Below, piece by piece: positions 62,153 through 64,000 of a stretch of DNA of 64,000 nucleotides. The first letter of the stretch is position 1. Every line of letters starts with the position of its first letter. The notes below the pieces were generated by a model. The model worked only from the letters and a program-made list of their open reading frames with translations, did no database searches and was not told where the DNA came from. This stretch comes from Candidatus Leptovillus gracilis (GTDB taxonomy: Bacteria; Chloroflexota; Anaerolineae; Promineifilales; Promineifilaceae). The translations under genes and the position numbers were made by a program. The stretch spans positions 496,001 through 560,000 of the forward strand of contig JADJXA010000003.1 in NCBI GenBank assembly GCA_016716065.1, written 5' to 3'.

Positions 62153-62435
62153 TTGGCTCCTCCATGAAAAATAGCAAATAGTTTTCAGTGTTCAGGTGGT
62201 CAGTTTTCAGCGGGTGCGGGCCACGATGATACCACCTCTATCTATTTTAGTGGAGAGGTTTGCCACGTTTACAGTAACAAATGTCATCTATTGCCCATGA
62301 GTCGGGGTAGACTCGGCAGGTCTTGGTGTGCTATCGGCTGTTTTGGCGTACAATTACGCTCATTATTTGGCCGCACAATTGGAATGACCTGAGCGCCCAT
62401 CGTGGACGCACCATTCACCCCCCTCTAAAAACCGT

Positions 62436-63890
62436 ATGAAACAACTCTTTTTGCTTGTCATCACGTTCCTGCTGCTGTCTGCCTGCCAAAATCAAACTGA
62501 ACCAGCGCCAACGCCTACGGCCGTTCTCACCACCTGCCAGCTTAGCGGCGGCGTGACGGCACAGTGTGGTTCCATCACCGTGCCCGAAGACCGCAGCCAG
62601 ACGGCCGCAAACGGCCGTACCCTGGATATTCACTTTGCCGTCCTGCCGGCCACGTTGAGCAATCCGCAGCCCGACCCCATCTTTATGCTGGCCGGTGGAC
62701 CGGGGCAGGCGGCCATAACCGCCTTTCCGCAGATTTTGCCCGCGCTGCAAAAACTGAACCAGAGCCGCGACATTGTTCTAGTGGACCAGCGCGGCACGGG
62801 CCAGTCCAACCCATTGGCGTGTCCCAACGTGCGTGACCTGCCGCTGGACAGCACCGAGGAGATGGTGAGCGAGGCGCTGGCGGCGTGCCGCCAGGAACTG
62901 GCCGCCGACAACGACCTGACGCAGTACCACACCACCATCGCCATGACCGACCTGGATGCGGTGCGCGCCGCCCTGGGCTATGGTCAAATCAACCTGATTG
63001 GCGTTTCCTATGGCAGCCGGGCGGCGCTGGAATACATGCGTCTTTTCCCCGAACAGACGCGCAGCGTGGTGCTGAACGCCGTCGCCGGACCGGAACTGGT
63101 GCTGCAACTGCAAGCCCCACGAGACGGCCAGCGGGCGCTGGACCTCTTTTTTGCCCGCTGCGCCGCCGACGACGCCTGCAGCGAGACTTTCCCCAACCTG
63201 GAAGCTGAATTTGCCAGCCTGCTGACCCGGCTGGATGAGGAAGTGGCGGTGACGCTGGTCCATCCCGTGACCGGCGAAATTGTCGAAATGACGTTGGGGC
63301 GAGAGGATTTTATGCAGAGCATTTTTGCCCTGCTGTACAGCGCCGATTTTGTCTCGCTGCTGCCGCTGCTGATTCATAACGCCGCCGCCAGCGGCGATGT
63401 GGCGCCGATTGTGTCGCCGGTACTGTCAATCTCCAGCAGCACCGGGATATACCAGGGCATGTTTTACGCGGTGGTGTGCAGCGAAGACGCGCCGCTGATT
63501 GACCCGGCGCAGACCGAGGCGCTGCAAGCGGGCGCGTTATTTGGTCTGGTGGCCGATGACCTGCTAACGGCATGCGCCGACTGGCCGCGGGCAGATGTGC
63601 CCGAAGCGCTGCGGCAGCCGGTAACGGCCGTCATCCCCACCCTGCTGCTCTCCGGCGAAGCCGATCCCATCACCCCGCCCCAGTACGCCGACAGCGTGGC
63701 CGCCGCTCTGCCGCAAAGCCTGCATCTTGTCATCCCCGGCTACGGCCACGATGTGCTGACGATGGGCTGTATCCCGTCTGTCGTGGCGGCTTTCATTAGC
63801 AGCGGTTCGGTCACCGGGTTAGATACAACCTGCCTGGCGGAAATTCAGCCGCCGCCCTTTTTCGTCAGCCCGGCAGGGCCAAGACCATAA
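62436..63890 (+). CDS. Lipoprotein alpha/beta hydrolase, TAP-like (tripeptidyl aminopeptidase family)
   Basis: A 484-aa protein with a lipobox LLLSAC (Cys16) then a Pro/Thr linker, so outside the membrane. Fold motifs: MLAGGPGQ (oxyanion), VLVDQRGTGQSNPL, nucleophile Ser in GVSYGSRAALEY, Asp in GEADPITPPQ, His in GYGHDVL. Members are proline-specific aminopeptidases or TAP-like hydrolases. The upstream 280-bp gap has TACAAT near 62350 as a possible -10 box. Confidence 0.9.
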   Translation: MKQLFLLVITFLLLSACQNQTEPAPTPTAVLTTCQLSGGVTAQCGSITVPEDRSQTAANGRTLDIHFAVLPATLSNPQPDPIFMLAGGPGQAAITAFPQILPALQKLNQSRDIVLVDQRGTGQSNPLACPNVRDLPLDSTEEMVSEALAACRQELAADNDLTQYHTTIAMTDLDAVRAALGYGQINLIGVSYGSRAALEYMRLFPEQTRSVVLNAVAGPELVLQLQAPRDGQRALDLFFARCAADDACSETFPNLEAEFASLLTRLDEEVAVTLVHPVTGEIVEMTLGREDFMQSIFALLYSADFVSLLPLLIHNAAASGDVAPIVSPVLSISSSTGIYQGMFYAVVCSEDAPLIDPAQTEALQAGALFGLVADDLLTACADWPRADVPEALRQPVTAVIPTLLLSGEADPITPPQYADSVAAALPQSLHLVIPGYGHDVLTMGCIPSVVAAFISSGSVTGLDTTCLAEIQPPPFFVSPAGPRP

Positions 63891-63951
63891 ACAGACGACA
63901 TATTCTGGCTGATAGCTGAGAGCTAACAGCCACACAGCCAACGAGGATATT

Positions 63952-64000
63952 ATGATTGCTGTAACCAATCTTTCTAAGGCTTTTGGGGCGATACAGGCAG
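63952..64000 (+). CDS. ABC transporter ATP-binding protein, start only
   Basis: The first 16 codons read MIAVTNLSKAFGAIQA, the N-terminal strand and A-loop (aromatic Phe) of an ABC ATPase. ACGAGGAT precedes the ATG. The gene runs out of the window. Confidence 0.75.
   Translation, partial: MIAVTNLSKAFGAIQA

Larger units (their letters stand above)
1..64000. repeat. Highly iterated palindrome ACGGCCGT (HIP-like), dispersed over the whole window
   Basis: The 8-bp palindrome ACGGCCGT, usually extended to AACGGCCGTT, occurs throughout. By eye I count 11 exact copies in the first 3 kb (near 317, 361, 670, 1410, 2008, 2302, 2390, 2543, 2660, 2757, 2949). With equal base frequencies about 0.05 would be expected there. 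It lies in coding sequence in all three frames, giving Thr-Ala-Val, Asn-Gly-Arg or Arg-Pro-Phe, and in spacers, for example just after the stop at 4975 and just before the start at 59973. The full copy number was not counted. The analogy with HIP1 of cyanobacteria is inference. Confidence 0.9.

Overview
The window looks like a piece of a Chloroflexota (Anaerolineae/Caldilineae-like) chromosome, GC-rich but not extreme. The evidence is indirect: large SARP/MalT-type regulators, sensor-only histidine-kinase-like membrane proteins, a secreted delta-60 repeat protein ending in a YLPLV-type tail, RsbU/RsbW/STAS partner switching, and a giant cyclic glucan synthase. I saw no rRNA, tRNA or CRISPR array. 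The most striking genome-scale signal is the palindrome ACGGCCGT (often AACGGCCGTT), which recurs every few hundred bases in genes and spacers alike, in the manner of cyanobacterial HIP1.

Layout. 0-13.6 kb is signalling: a SARP regulator, a membrane protein plus dihaem cytochrome c pair, a GNAT acetyltransferase, a tandem array of four sensor-like membrane proteins (two recently duplicated), a toxin-antitoxin locus with a wrecked VapC, and a phosphatase/kinase/STAS partner-switch module. 13.6-16.9 kb holds a conserved protein, a phytoene-desaturase-like FAD enzyme, and a graveyard of decayed sugar/cyclitol-catabolism genes. 16.9-22.6 kb has a secreted beta-propeller-like protein, a tiny coupled gene and a MalT/SARP regulator. 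22.7-27.1 kb carries two AI-2E-type permeases, small genes including a Lys-rich peptide, and a higBA locus whose toxin is frameshifted.

27.1-36.7 kb is a giant NdvB/GH94-type glucan synthase (frameshifted near its N-terminus and carrying an in-frame palindromic insert) and a double universal stress protein. 36.8-44.1 kb is a stress/dormancy island, almost all on the minus strand: a second Lys-rich peptide, a rhomboid protease, a hibernation-promoting-factor-like protein, a baeRF-type protein interrupted at codon 4 by an insertion sequence with a CTAG target duplication, a small lmo0937-like membrane protein, YtxH, GlsB/YeaQ, CsbD and receiver-domain proteins. A 139-bp relative of the same insertion sequence sits in another CTAG at 26.96 kb.

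44.5-64 kb is mostly housekeeping: a NarL-type two-component pair, RarD, a phosphopantetheinyl transferase, OMP decarboxylase, an ABC permease, an ABA4-like protein, an AlkC-like repair protein, a 1037-aa sacsin-like GHKL ATPase, ferrochelatase, a glutamine synthetase homologue, a LysM/SGNH protein, an SRAP protein, a RibD-type reductase, a CBS protein, a TAP-like lipoprotein hydrolase, and the start of an ABC ATPase.

Several accessory genes carry one-base frameshifts, often in short homopolymers (higB, vapC, transposase, YozE-like gene, ndvB). These may be true decay or residual assembly indels. Raw reads would decide.
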